Positions 26,938 to 34,306 of a DNA stretch of 64,000 nucleotides are shown piece after piece. The translations under genes were made by a program, and so were the position numbers. Within the stretch, counting starts at the first letter, position 1. Every line of letters starts with the position of its first letter. The notes under the pieces were generated by a model. That model was not told the origin of the DNA, did no database searches, and saw nothing but the letters and a program-made list of their open reading frames with translations. This DNA comes from Lachnospiraceae bacterium UBA1759 (GTDB taxonomy: Bacteria; Bacillota; Clostridia; Lachnospirales; Lachnospiraceae): assembly GCA_002315555.1 (NCBI GenBank), contig DCHF01000055.1:401822-465821 (forward strand), given 5' to 3'.

Positions 26938-27354
26938 ATGAGCAGAAAAGTTGAAATTGCGATTGCTACCGTTCTGGCACTTACCCTGGCAGTGATCCTT
27001 TCCGTGAAGATCACCGGCAACATTCTGAAAGCTACGGAGGACGACAGTGTCACGTTCGAAACACAGGACACCATCACCTCGATCAGTGAGATTCAGGTGG
27101 AGGAACCGGAGGTTGAAAAGCGTGTTGTTGTCACAACCAGTCTGGACGGAGCTGAAAGCGTCGAGCTTGGCATGCAGGTGACGTTATATGCAAATCTTTA
27201 CGGTTATGAAGGCGATGACTTTGTAATCACCTGGCAGCGTTCCCTGGACGGTGTAAACTGGGAAAGCATTGAAGACCTGAACGCGCGTACCTATACCTTC
27301 ACGCTGGATGAGGACAATTATATGTATCTCTGGCGCGCGGAAGTAGCAGACTGA
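26938..27354 (+). CDS. Small secreted or membrane-anchored Ig-like protein
   Basis: A 138-residue protein with an N-terminal signal or anchor helix (about 5-28) and one Ig-like beta domain. The domain contains YGYEGDDFVITWQRSLDGVN and ends YTFTLDEDNYMYLWRAEV, the pattern of bacterial Ig-like units with W.....DG..W. Its N-terminus (MSRKVEIAIATVLALTLAV) looks like that of the giant adhesin (MSKRLKIMLAVVLSTILTV). It lies 10 bases before the second adhesin and is probably co-transcribed. Role unknown; it may be a minor surface subunit or a chaperone. Confidence 0.75.
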   Translation: MSRKVEIAIATVLALTLAVILSVKITGNILKATEDDSVTFETQDTITSISEIQVEEPEVEKRVVVTTSLDGAESVELGMQVTLYANLYGYEGDDFVITWQRSLDGVNWESIEDLNARTYTFTLDEDNYMYLWRAEVAD

Positions 27355-27364
27355 TTCGGAAAGG

Positions 27365-30310
27365 ATGGGACAGAATATGAAGAAATTCGGTAAGAAAGCT
27401 TTATCTTTTGTTGTGGCATCGGCTATGGTGTTCACCCTGCTTCCGACCACGGCTGCAGCGAAGAACGATAAGAAGGATTCCGGAAATGTCATTTCCAACA
27501 TCGTCGGATTTGTGCTGGGTGGAGGTTCCTCACAGAACAACAAGGACAATGACAATAAGAATGTTAACGGTAAGGCACCGGAAAACAACAGCGGTCAGAG
27601 CAATAAAAATAACAAGGATGAAGCTGCATCCGGCATCGTTTTCAAATTCTATGAAGAGTCTGATTCCAGCGTAAGTGTCGGTCTGCAGAACGGTATCAAG
27701 TTCACTGTGGATCTGATCGATGAAAAGGGCAACAACATTGCGCTGACCAAGGACCAGATCGCAAAGATCCCGGAGACCGTGTCGTTCGATACGAACTATG
27801 TGGCCATCACCGCAGATACGTTCAACGTCATCGACCTGGAAGGCTACACCTTCTCCAAGGCTCTGGCGTATTTCTACTGGGAAGGTGACTTCAAAGGCAC
27901 CAAGTATGCCGCATATTCCTTCACGAATTTCGGCTACGACCCGGGTTACGCGACCAGCAACTACATCGGCTACACGAGCGAATACAACTCCGTAGGCGAC
28001 GGTACCTTCGGCAAGGACTCCACCGGCACCGGCACGTTCTGGTACCAGGAGAACGGCACGCTGCATCTTGTTTATTACAAGGTCGCAAAGAATGCGCCGA
28101 AGACGATCTATCATGTAAATAACGCCGCAGGCACGCTTTATACCGAAAACGACAGCGTGGACTGGGCCGATCGGAATTATGTTTATTACGCTGCGGATAA
28201 GACCGCGACCTATACCGAAGCTTATATGGAAAACGCATTCAGTGATGAAGGCGAGTTCCTTGGCTGGTATGAAGACGCCGCATGCACCAGGGCTGTTTCT
28301 GCAGACTTCTTTGAAAAGCCGGTGACCGCAGACGTGCATGTATACGCGAAGTGGGTACAGCCGGAGCATTCCGTACAGTACTCCTGGGAGGATCTCCCGG
28401 AGGAGACTCTGTATGATGCGGACGGAAACGTTGTTGTTCCGACCCTTCCGGCCGATATTACCGGCCTGATCCTGAACGATTCCTACACCGTTGACACGAA
28501 CTATACCTCTCAGACCGTGCTTTATACACAGGATGAGTACGGCAACAAGAACAGTGAAGTGACCTTCAGCGGTTGGACCGATCCGAACAATGCCGTTATG
28601 GGTAAGGAAGATGTTCCCGTGACCGGTACCTGGACCAGGACCGCGCTTGATGTCGCGACCTGGAAGGTTACCTATTCCTGGACCGGCGCACCGGCGGGCG
28701 CAGTGCTTCCGGTCGATACCAGAGATTACATCAATAACGAAGAAGTGACCATCGACGCTGCCTATGATTCATCCTCCAAGGTCGATACCTATGATGAATA
28801 CGGCAATGTCAACGGCACCTACACCTTCTCCGGTTGGTCTGCCATCGGTAAGATCCACAGGGATGAGACTGTGACCGGCACCTGGACTTATACCGAAAAG
28901 AGCGTTGCAGAGCACAAGGTCATCTATTCCTGGTCCGGCGATGTTCCGTCCGGTGTGACACTGCCCGAAGGCGGCAGCTATGTAAAGAATGAGCCGTATA
29001 CCATCGACAGCAAGTACGCGGCAAATTATACCGTAAACAAGACCTCTCTGTTCGGCAATCTGAAGGGGCAGTACGTTTTCAGCGGCTGGAGCCTTACCGG
29101 CGAGCAGAAGATGGGCACGTCCGATGTTACCGTGACCGGTACCTGGACCTACAATGACGATCCGGAATTTAAGCTCTACAATGTGACTTACTCCTGGACC
29201 GGACTTCCGGATGAGACTTTGTACGATGCAGACGGTAATATCGTCGTTCCGGAGCTTCCGGCAACGATGACCGGCCTGGAAAGCGGCCAGACTTATACCG
29301 TTGACTCCAGAATGACCGGCATGGTCGTTTACACGCATGCCGCAAACGGCAATGTCAACGCATCCTACACCCTGGGAAGCTGGGGACAGGAATACGGCAC
29401 CATTGCCAAGAAGGATGTCAAGCTTACCGCAGAATGGACCAAGAAAGTCGCAACCTACACCATCACGATCCACTTTGTCGATGACAAGACCGGTGAGAAG
29501 GTTGCCGAAGACCACGTTGAGACCTTTGAAGTCGGTTCCGATTACAAATACGCGACCCCGAAGGTAGACGGTTATAAGCAGGAGTACGATTACGTCGTTG
29601 ATCCGGAAGGTAATATGCCGGCGGAAGACGTTGAGATCACCATTAAGTATACCAAGATCGAGCCGGAAACTCCGACGGAAGAATCCACGACGGAAGAGAC
29701 CAGCGAGTCCACGACGGAAGAGACCAGCGAGTCCACGACGGAAGAAACCAGCGAATCCACGACGGAAGAGACCGGCCAATCCACGACGGAAGAGACCAGC
29801 GAATCCACGACGGAAGAAACCGGCGAATCCACGACGGAAGAGACCAGCGAATCCACGACCGGGGAGACCAGCACCGAGGCTTCTTCCGAGTCTACGGAAT
29901 CCAAGGCCGAAGAAACCACCACCGCAGCAACCACTGCATCCGAAACCACTGCTGAAACCACAGCAGTCGCTGAAAGCGAAGCTGCTGCTGAAACCGAAGC
30001 TGCCGCTGAAACCGAAGCTGCCGCTGAGACGGAAGCTGCTGATACGGAAGAAGAGCCCTCTGTCGGTACCTTTGTCAAGCAGGAGGACGGTTCCTTCGAT
30101 ATGATGGATGTTGAAGAAGAGGAGGCTCCGGCCGGTCTTCTGAACCTTGGCCACAAGGATTGCATGCTGCATTTCCTGTTCGCTTTTGCTGCAATGATGA
30201 TCCTGTTCTTCTACAGTGATTCCAGAAGAAAGAACCAGGAGAAGATCCATGAACTGAAGGAGACCCTGGCAGAGACCAAGAGGATGTTCGGAAAGGGAGG
30301 TAAGCAGTAA
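27365..30310 (+). CDS. Second surface adhesin with SHIRT-like and MucBP domains
   Basis: A 981-residue protein (977 if it starts at MKKFGKKAL, 27377, which gives a more usual signal peptide). Parts: signal peptide (to about 35); Asn/Lys/Asp-rich linker; an N-terminal globular region (about 95-250) with many aromatic residues; an InlB-type repeat (about 275-335); four SHIRT-like repeats (about 338-700), each ending in FSGW and VTGTWT or a variant; MucBP (about 699-760); a Thr/Glu/Ser repeat stalk; and a C-terminal helix from H930 with a coiled tail. There is no LPXTG. Its last 52 residues align with the end of the giant adhesin. It is followed by the type A and type B small genes. Confidence 0.88.
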   Translation: MGQNMKKFGKKALSFVVASAMVFTLLPTTAAAKNDKKDSGNVISNIVGFVLGGGSSQNNKDNDNKNVNGKAPENNSGQSNKNNKDEAASGIVFKFYEESDSSVSVGLQNGIKFTVDLIDEKGNNIALTKDQIAKIPETVSFDTNYVAITADTFNVIDLEGYTFSKALAYFYWEGDFKGTKYAAYSFTNFGYDPGYATSNYIGYTSEYNSVGDGTFGKDSTGTGTFWYQENGTLHLVYYKVAKNAPKTIYHVNNAAGTLYTENDSVDWADRNYVYYAADKTATYTEAYMENAFSDEGEFLGWYEDAACTRAVSADFFEKPVTADVHVYAKWVQPEHSVQYSWEDLPEETLYDADGNVVVPTLPADITGLILNDSYTVDTNYTSQTVLYTQDEYGNKNSEVTFSGWTDPNNAVMGKEDVPVTGTWTRTALDVATWKVTYSWTGAPAGAVLPVDTRDYINNEEVTIDAAYDSSSKVDTYDEYGNVNGTYTFSGWSAIGKIHRDETVTGTWTYTEKSVAEHKVIYSWSGDVPSGVTLPEGGSYVKNEPYTIDSKYAANYTVNKTSLFGNLKGQYVFSGWSLTGEQKMGTSDVTVTGTWTYNDDPEFKLYNVTYSWTGLPDETLYDADGNIVVPELPATMTGLESGQTYTVDSRMTGMVVYTHAANGNVNASYTLGSWGQEYGTIAKKDVKLTAEWTKKVATYTITIHFVDDKTGEKVAEDHVETFEVGSDYKYATPKVDGYKQEYDYVVDPEGNMPAEDVEITIKYTKIEPETPTEESTTEETSESTTEETSESTTEETSESTTEETGQSTTEETSESTTEETGESTTEETSESTTGETSTEASSESTESKAEETTTAATTASETTAETTAVAESEAAAETEAAAETEAAAETEAADTEEEPSVGTFVKQEDGSFDMMDVEEEEAPAGLLNLGHKDCMLHFLFAFAAMMILFFYSDSRRKNQEKIHELKETLAETKRMFGKGGKQ
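29684..29875 (+). repeat. 24-base minisatellite encoding STTEETSE
   Basis: Eight direct 24-base units in frame, five of them encoding STTEETSE or the same octapeptide, and the others STTEETGQ, STTEETGE and a closing STTGETST. Within the stalk of the second adhesin; copy number could vary by slippage. Confidence 0.9.
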
Positions 30311-30477
30311 TGGAAGCATTATTCGACTGGGTACATAACACGCTCGGTATGCATTTTTACACGCTGCCGATGCTCATCGCCGGCTTTGTCATGCTGCTCA
30401 CCGGCATTCTGCACCAGAATAAGCAGAATAAGCGTGAAAAAGAATTTGAAGAAAAAATGAATCAGGAAAACGAATAA
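30310..30477 (+). CDS. Tiny adhesin-linked membrane protein, type A (copy 2)
   Basis: A 55-residue protein, MEALFDWVHNTLGMHFYTLP, then the helix MLIAGFVMLLTGIL and a Lys/Glu tail. It shares MEALF.WVH.TLGM.FYTLP with the copy at 26152, and again its ATG overlaps the adhesin stop (TAATG). This is short enough to be missed by automatic gene callers. The conservation of both sequence and overlap is strong evidence that it is a real gene. Confidence 0.85.
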   Translation: MEALFDWVHNTLGMHFYTLPMLIAGFVMLLTGILHQNKQNKREKEFEEKMNQENE

Positions 30478-30487
30478 GGAGGAAAAC

Positions 30488-30673
30488 ATGACATATCTTG
30501 TCGATCATTCATCACTGGGCTTTTGCTGGTGGGATCTCGTGGCACTCCTTGTACTCGTCGGAGTGATCGTAGTCTTCATCGTGAAGACCCGTCAGCAGAA
30601 AAAACTCATTCAGGAACTGGAAAATGAGATCTCTTCTCTCAGCGCCGAGGAAGTTGTTGAAAAAGAAGAGTAA
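30488..30673 (+). CDS. Tiny adhesin-linked membrane protein, type B (copy 2)
   Basis: A 61-residue protein starting MTYLVDHSSLGFCWWDLVAL, one helix (LVLVGVIVVFIVKT), then a coiled tail (QQKKLIQELENEISSL). Paralogue of the gene at 26384. AGGAGG stands five bases before the ATG, ten bases after the type A stop. It ends cassette 2 just before a terminator. Confidence 0.85.
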   Translation: MTYLVDHSSLGFCWWDLVALLVLVGVIVVFIVKTRQQKKLIQELENEISSLSAEEVVEKEE

Positions 30674-30700
30674 GTAAAAACTGAACCATACGATCCCAAA

Positions 30701-30738
30701 AGAGGCCCGGTCTTTGGAACGGGCCTCTAATTTATGTT
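30701..30738 (+). terminator. Terminator after the second adhesin cassette
   Basis: AGAGGCCCG (30701-30709)/CGGGCCTCT (30720-30728) with a ten-base loop, then a T-rich stretch (AATTTATGTTTT). Confidence 0.8.
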
Positions 30739-30766
30739 TTACATATCGGCGGGTTCGTACTATAGT
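30738..30766 (+). promoter_or_regulatory. Promoter of the GH36-signal peptidase operon
   Basis: TTTACA (30738-30743), 17-base spacer, TATAGT (30761-30766), 33 bases before the ATG at 30799. Confidence 0.8.
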
Positions 30767-30798
30767 AGGAGTAGAACACGGTTTTGAAAGGACATTCC

Positions 30799-32673
30799 AT
30801 GGAACTGATCATTCACAGAAACGGTAGTTTTGATATTATCGGGGAAAGCTGCGCACTGAAAGGGGCGTATCCTTCCATCGACGGTACCCCCGTCCGCCCG
30901 CTTTCCGTAACAAAGAACGGAGAAGAGGTGCGCTATGAGCTCGAAAACGGAATGCTCACGCTTTCGTTCTCTCCGATGGATGATGCTGCGGAAGATATAC
31001 GAAATGCGTCGGAAATCGAGGTTTTTGCATCGACGGAGGGACCTTTTGCGGTCCATGACATCGGCATTCTCGCAAATGCTTCCGTAGAAAACTGCACCAA
31101 GGGCTTCTGTCAGGGACTCGGTATGTGCGGTCCGTCCGGCTTCCGTGATCTTTCAACGGTGGACGCGTATGATTCGGATGCGGTGACCGCGGTCGGAAGT
31201 GACAGCGAGTGCCTGGTCCTTTACGTTCCGGATGTGCATCGCTTCCGCAGCCGTTTTGAGTACCGGAACGGCAAACTTTCCGCACTTGTTGACGCGGAAC
31301 ACACGCTTTCCGACGGCGATATCCTGCCGATCCTTTACATTACCTCCGCGGAGAACTTTGACGCCGGCCTGAGATACGCGGCCGGTCAGATCGCCGGAAT
31401 GATGATGGCACGAAAGGTCACGACTCCGGCCTTCCATTGGTGCTCCTGGTACTACCTGTATCACACGCTGGATCAGGAGACCCTGGAACGCTATTTGAAC
31501 GGATTTACACAGTACAGGGAACGCTTTCCGTTTACGCATATCCAGATCGACGCCGGCTATTTTCCGTCCTGCGGCGACTGGCTGAAGCCTTACAGCCGCT
31601 TCCCGAAGGGACTCAAATTCGCGGCGGACACCATCAAGGCGGCCGGCTATGAGCCGGGCATCTGGATCGGCCCGTTCATGGTGGGCGATGAATCCACCAT
31701 CGCAAAAGAGCACGAGGATTGGCTGCTTCATAAGAAGGACGGCTCGCCTGTCCTCGGTTGGGTGCACTACAACGAACCCAAGCCCTGGGGCTACCGCGAC
31801 AGCCATTATTACGTCCTGGACACCAGCCACCCGGATGCGATGGCCTACATCCGCGGCGTTTTCCGCACGCTTCGTTCCTGGGGTTACACGCTTTTCAAGA
31901 CCGATTTCATGCTCTGGGGCATTCAGGATTCCTCCGAAGTCCTGCGCCATACGCCCGGCAAGACCTCGTTCGAGTACTACCGCGAATTTATGACCGCGAT
32001 CCGTGAGGAGATCGGCGAAGATACACGGTGGCTGGGCTGCATCGCCCCGTTCATGCCGATGGTCGGTTTCGCCGACATGATGCGCGTGGCCGGTGATGTC
32101 GGCGCGCAGTGGGACGAGGGGGACTTCGGCCCGGTCAACATGATCAACGAGCTCGTGGCCGACCAGTATTTCAACAACGTTTACTGGCAGAATGACCCCG
32201 ATGCCGTCATGCTCCGTGACTTCCACATCCACCTTTCCGAAACGCAGATCGAAGCCCTGGCCCTTCTTGCGGCCATGAGCGGCAGCACGATCTATACCTC
32301 CGACCCGGTCCATGAGATCGGTGAGAGCCGCCGCAAGCTGCTCGACCTGATCCGCCCGGACCACGTGGTCGATGCTTCCTTCCCCGAATGGCAGAATCTT
32401 GACGACATGAAGCTGATCGTCAACCGCACAAAGGACGGCACCCTGGTCTACTGGTTCAACCCGACCGATATCGAACGCATTGCGACGCCTGACTGGACGG
32501 CCTTTGCGGGAGAATCGGCCGCGTATGTATGGCAGTACCACGGTTCCGGCCATTCCGTAAAGGAAGTCCCGTATGTCCGCGTGGCACCGAGAAGCTGCGC
32601 ATTGTTCTTTGTTTCCGACCGGGAGCTTACAAGTGAGCCCGGAAATCTCTGGAACTGGCAGGAGAAGAAATGA
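30799..32673 (+). CDS. GH36-like alpha-galactosidase (intracellular)
   Basis: A 624-residue glycoside hydrolase of clan GH-D. HWCSWYYLYH opens the catalytic barrel, IQIDAGYF follows, the nucleophile D369 sits in KTDFMLWG, and the acid/base D433 lies in RVAGDVGAQW. The N-terminal 200 residues form the beta-sandwich, and the C-terminal part is a small beta domain. I put the start at the ATG 30799, six bases after AAAGGA. No signal peptide is seen. Substrate is inferred from family: alpha-galactosides such as raffinose-type sugars. The stop overlaps the signal peptidase start (ATGA). Confidence 0.85.
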   Translation: MELIIHRNGSFDIIGESCALKGAYPSIDGTPVRPLSVTKNGEEVRYELENGMLTLSFSPMDDAAEDIRNASEIEVFASTEGPFAVHDIGILANASVENCTKGFCQGLGMCGPSGFRDLSTVDAYDSDAVTAVGSDSECLVLYVPDVHRFRSRFEYRNGKLSALVDAEHTLSDGDILPILYITSAENFDAGLRYAAGQIAGMMMARKVTTPAFHWCSWYYLYHTLDQETLERYLNGFTQYRERFPFTHIQIDAGYFPSCGDWLKPYSRFPKGLKFAADTIKAAGYEPGIWIGPFMVGDESTIAKEHEDWLLHKKDGSPVLGWVHYNEPKPWGYRDSHYYVLDTSHPDAMAYIRGVFRTLRSWGYTLFKTDFMLWGIQDSSEVLRHTPGKTSFEYYREFMTAIREEIGEDTRWLGCIAPFMPMVGFADMMRVAGDVGAQWDEGDFGPVNMINELVADQYFNNVYWQNDPDAVMLRDFHIHLSETQIEALALLAAMSGSTIYTSDPVHEIGESRRKLLDLIRPDHVVDASFPEWQNLDDMKLIVNRTKDGTLVYWFNPTDIERIATPDWTAFAGESAAYVWQYHGSGHSVKEVPYVRVAPRSCALFFVSDRELTSEPGNLWNWQEKK

Positions 32674-33173
32674 AAAGACGCGTTTTAAAGAAATACGACG
32701 GCCACAAGCTTCTGTGGTTCCGTATGGCACAGCTTTTTGCGGCGATCCTGGTACTGATGATCGCGGTCTTCCGGCTGTTCATCGGCGTGTCAACGGTCAG
32801 CGGCCATTCCATGGACTCTACGCTCCGTGACGGCCAGACCGTAGTCTACAACCGCCTGGTGCAGTATTATGATTACGGCGATATCGTTTACATCCGCATG
32901 GCATCCGGGGAAAAATACGTGAAGCGCGTGGTGGGTCGCCCGGGCGATGTCATCGACATCCGGGACGGCAAGCTCTACATCAACGGCGAGGAAGAGACCG
33001 GTGATTACGTGAACGGAAAGACTACCGCCGCACAGAGCATGGTGAAATACCCGCTGACGCTGACGGACGGCCAGTACTTTACGGTCGGCGATAACCGTGC
33101 CGTTTCCGTGGATTCCAGATCCTACGGCCCGGTCACAAAGAGTCAGATCAAAGGCGTGATCTTTATTAAGTAA
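32670..33173 (+). CDS. lepB: Type I signal peptidase
   Basis: A 167-residue membrane protease with one N-terminal helix (about 19-40). Catalytic Ser47 lies in SGHSM and the general base Lys85 in KYVKRVVGRPGD. The closing GDNRAVSVDSRSYGPV is box E. Length is normal for Gram-positive SipS-type enzymes. It overlaps the GH36 gene by 4 bases, an unusual neighbour for this housekeeping function. A dedicated role for exported proteins of this region, for example the adhesins upstream, is possible but unproven. Confidence 0.92.
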   Translation: MKRRVLKKYDGHKLLWFRMAQLFAAILVLMIAVFRLFIGVSTVSGHSMDSTLRDGQTVVYNRLVQYYDYGDIVYIRMASGEKYVKRVVGRPGDVIDIRDGKLYINGEEETGDYVNGKTTAAQSMVKYPLTLTDGQYFTVGDNRAVSVDSRSYGPVTKSQIKGVIFIK

Positions 33174-33228
33174 GGCGCTGCTATTGTGAAAGATCCGGAT
33201 GAATTTTCCGGAAAAACAGAGGTGAAAT

Positions 33229-33498
33229 ATGTACTACGTACCCGATAATACCGTCCGCTGCGGCATGTATGACTGCCCCGTTTGCGGAAACCGTTTCCTG
33301 GACACGCGTATCGCGCCCAAGATCCCGTGCATTTACTGCGATGAGGAGCCGGACATGGAAGTCGGCCCGGACGATGAAATGCCGGATGCCGCAGGCTGTG
33401 CGGTCTTAATGTCCGTCATTGAAGGCGCGGAGGAAGTGGAGCAGGTCGATGCGCTTCTCAGCCTTGCAACGACCGGCGGTGATTATAACTGGATCTGA
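33229..33498 (+). CDS. Small protein with a zinc-ribbon-like CxxC pair
   Basis: An 89-residue acidic protein. Cysteine pairs at C16-P-V-C19 (YDCPVCGNRF) and C34-I-Y-C37 (IPCIYCDEEP) look like a rubredoxin or zinc-ribbon knuckle, followed by an acidic helical tail. I do not recognise a family. It follows the signal peptidase gene on the same strand, and AGAGGTG stands about 4 to 6 bases before the ATG. Confidence 0.65.
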   Translation: MYYVPDNTVRCGMYDCPVCGNRFLDTRIAPKIPCIYCDEEPDMEVGPDDEMPDAAGCAVLMSVIEGAEEVEQVDALLSLATTGGDYNWI

Positions 33499-33537
33499 CG
33501 GGAAAGTGAACCGGATCCCCGGTGGAATGACCCTGGT

Positions 33538-34302
33538 TCATTCCCGCATAAACTCCGTCAGTGCCGCAGCGGCTTTTGCGATCCGGTGCGGGACTTCTTC
33601 AAAGTGATTTCCGCGGTTCCGTTCCTTTTTTACGGGGATCCCGCGGCGGACACACAGTGCTTCGCACTCATCCATGCAATTTTCCACGAGCGCCATGCGC
33701 TTGTTTCTGGTCTTATGTTCACGGTCGCCAACGGAGAGATATACTCCGAGCGGCCGTTTTTTAAATTCCGTGCTTTCCGCAAAGTCCGTGAATCCATCGT
33801 ACCAGAGCGAGCCGGAGACGGAAGCGGCGCAGTCAAAAACGTCCGATTCAAAAAGTGCCCAGAAGGCAAAAAGGCCGCCCAGGGAGTAGCCGATAAGGCC
33901 ACGGTGTACAGGACGCGGGCCGGCTTGATCACTTCCCGCACCATGGGGGGTGTCCGATGCTTTGTGATCCCGCACTTTTTCCCCGAACAGTTCTTTTTCC
34001 ACAGCGGGAAGTACCTCCTGCGTCAGCTTTTGAAGGTACGCCGGTCCACCGCCCGTAAAGTCCTCGCTCTCGCGGAAGACCTTTTTCGCCGGCCACGGGG
34101 AAAGATCCCGTCCCCAGTCCTCGCCTTCGATGGCGCAGAGGATGGGAAACGGTCGCGTATTTAACATTTTTTCCAGTTCTATGCCCACATCTGAAATAGT
34201 ATCGAAATCAGTGTTAAAATAAATGATATCATCGGTGTGGTCGGGACGTCCGATGCATCGGAGACGAAGATTATCGACCTCTATATTTAACAAAACGTCC
34301 AT
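33538..34302 (-). CDS. Alpha/beta-hydrolase of the esterase D family
   Basis: A 254-residue hydrolase. The nucleophile elbow GYSLGGLFAFW, the acid region SVGDREHKTRNKRM and the final histidine in NRGNHFEEVP are all present, as in the putative esterase family (PF00756). The start at 34302 follows the GH116 stop codon after four bases. Coupled translation is likely, as the ribosome binding site is poor. An upstream in-frame ATG (34365) would overlap GH116 by 59 bases and is not preferred. It probably removes acyl groups from oligosaccharides released by the neighbour enzymes (inference). Confidence 0.8.
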   Translation of the reverse strand: MDVLLNIEVDNLRLRCIGRPDHTDDIIYFNTDFDTISDVGIELEKMLNTRPFPILCAIEGEDWGRDLSPWPAKKVFRESEDFTGGGPAYLQKLTQEVLPAVEKELFGEKVRDHKASDTPHGAGSDQAGPRPVHRGLIGYSLGGLFAFWALFESDVFDCAASVSGSLWYDGFTDFAESTEFKKRPLGVYLSVGDREHKTRNKRMALVENCMDECEALCVRRGIPVKKERNRGNHFEEVPHRIAKAAAALTEFMRE

Positions 34303-34306
34303 TTTA

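Noticed and set aside
29684..29875. Possible CRISPR array
   Set aside because: The 24-base units are contiguous, in frame and without spacers; they code for the stalk of the adhesin.
28769..30319. Long minus-strand frame opposite the second adhesin
   Set aside because: Its Gly/Phe/Arg repeats are the reverse of the STTEETSE units; there is no ribosome site or plausible domain.
31153..32730. 525-codon minus-strand frame opposite GH36
   Set aside because: The plus-strand frame contains every catalytic motif of GH36; the antisense frame has none and results from high GC at third positions.
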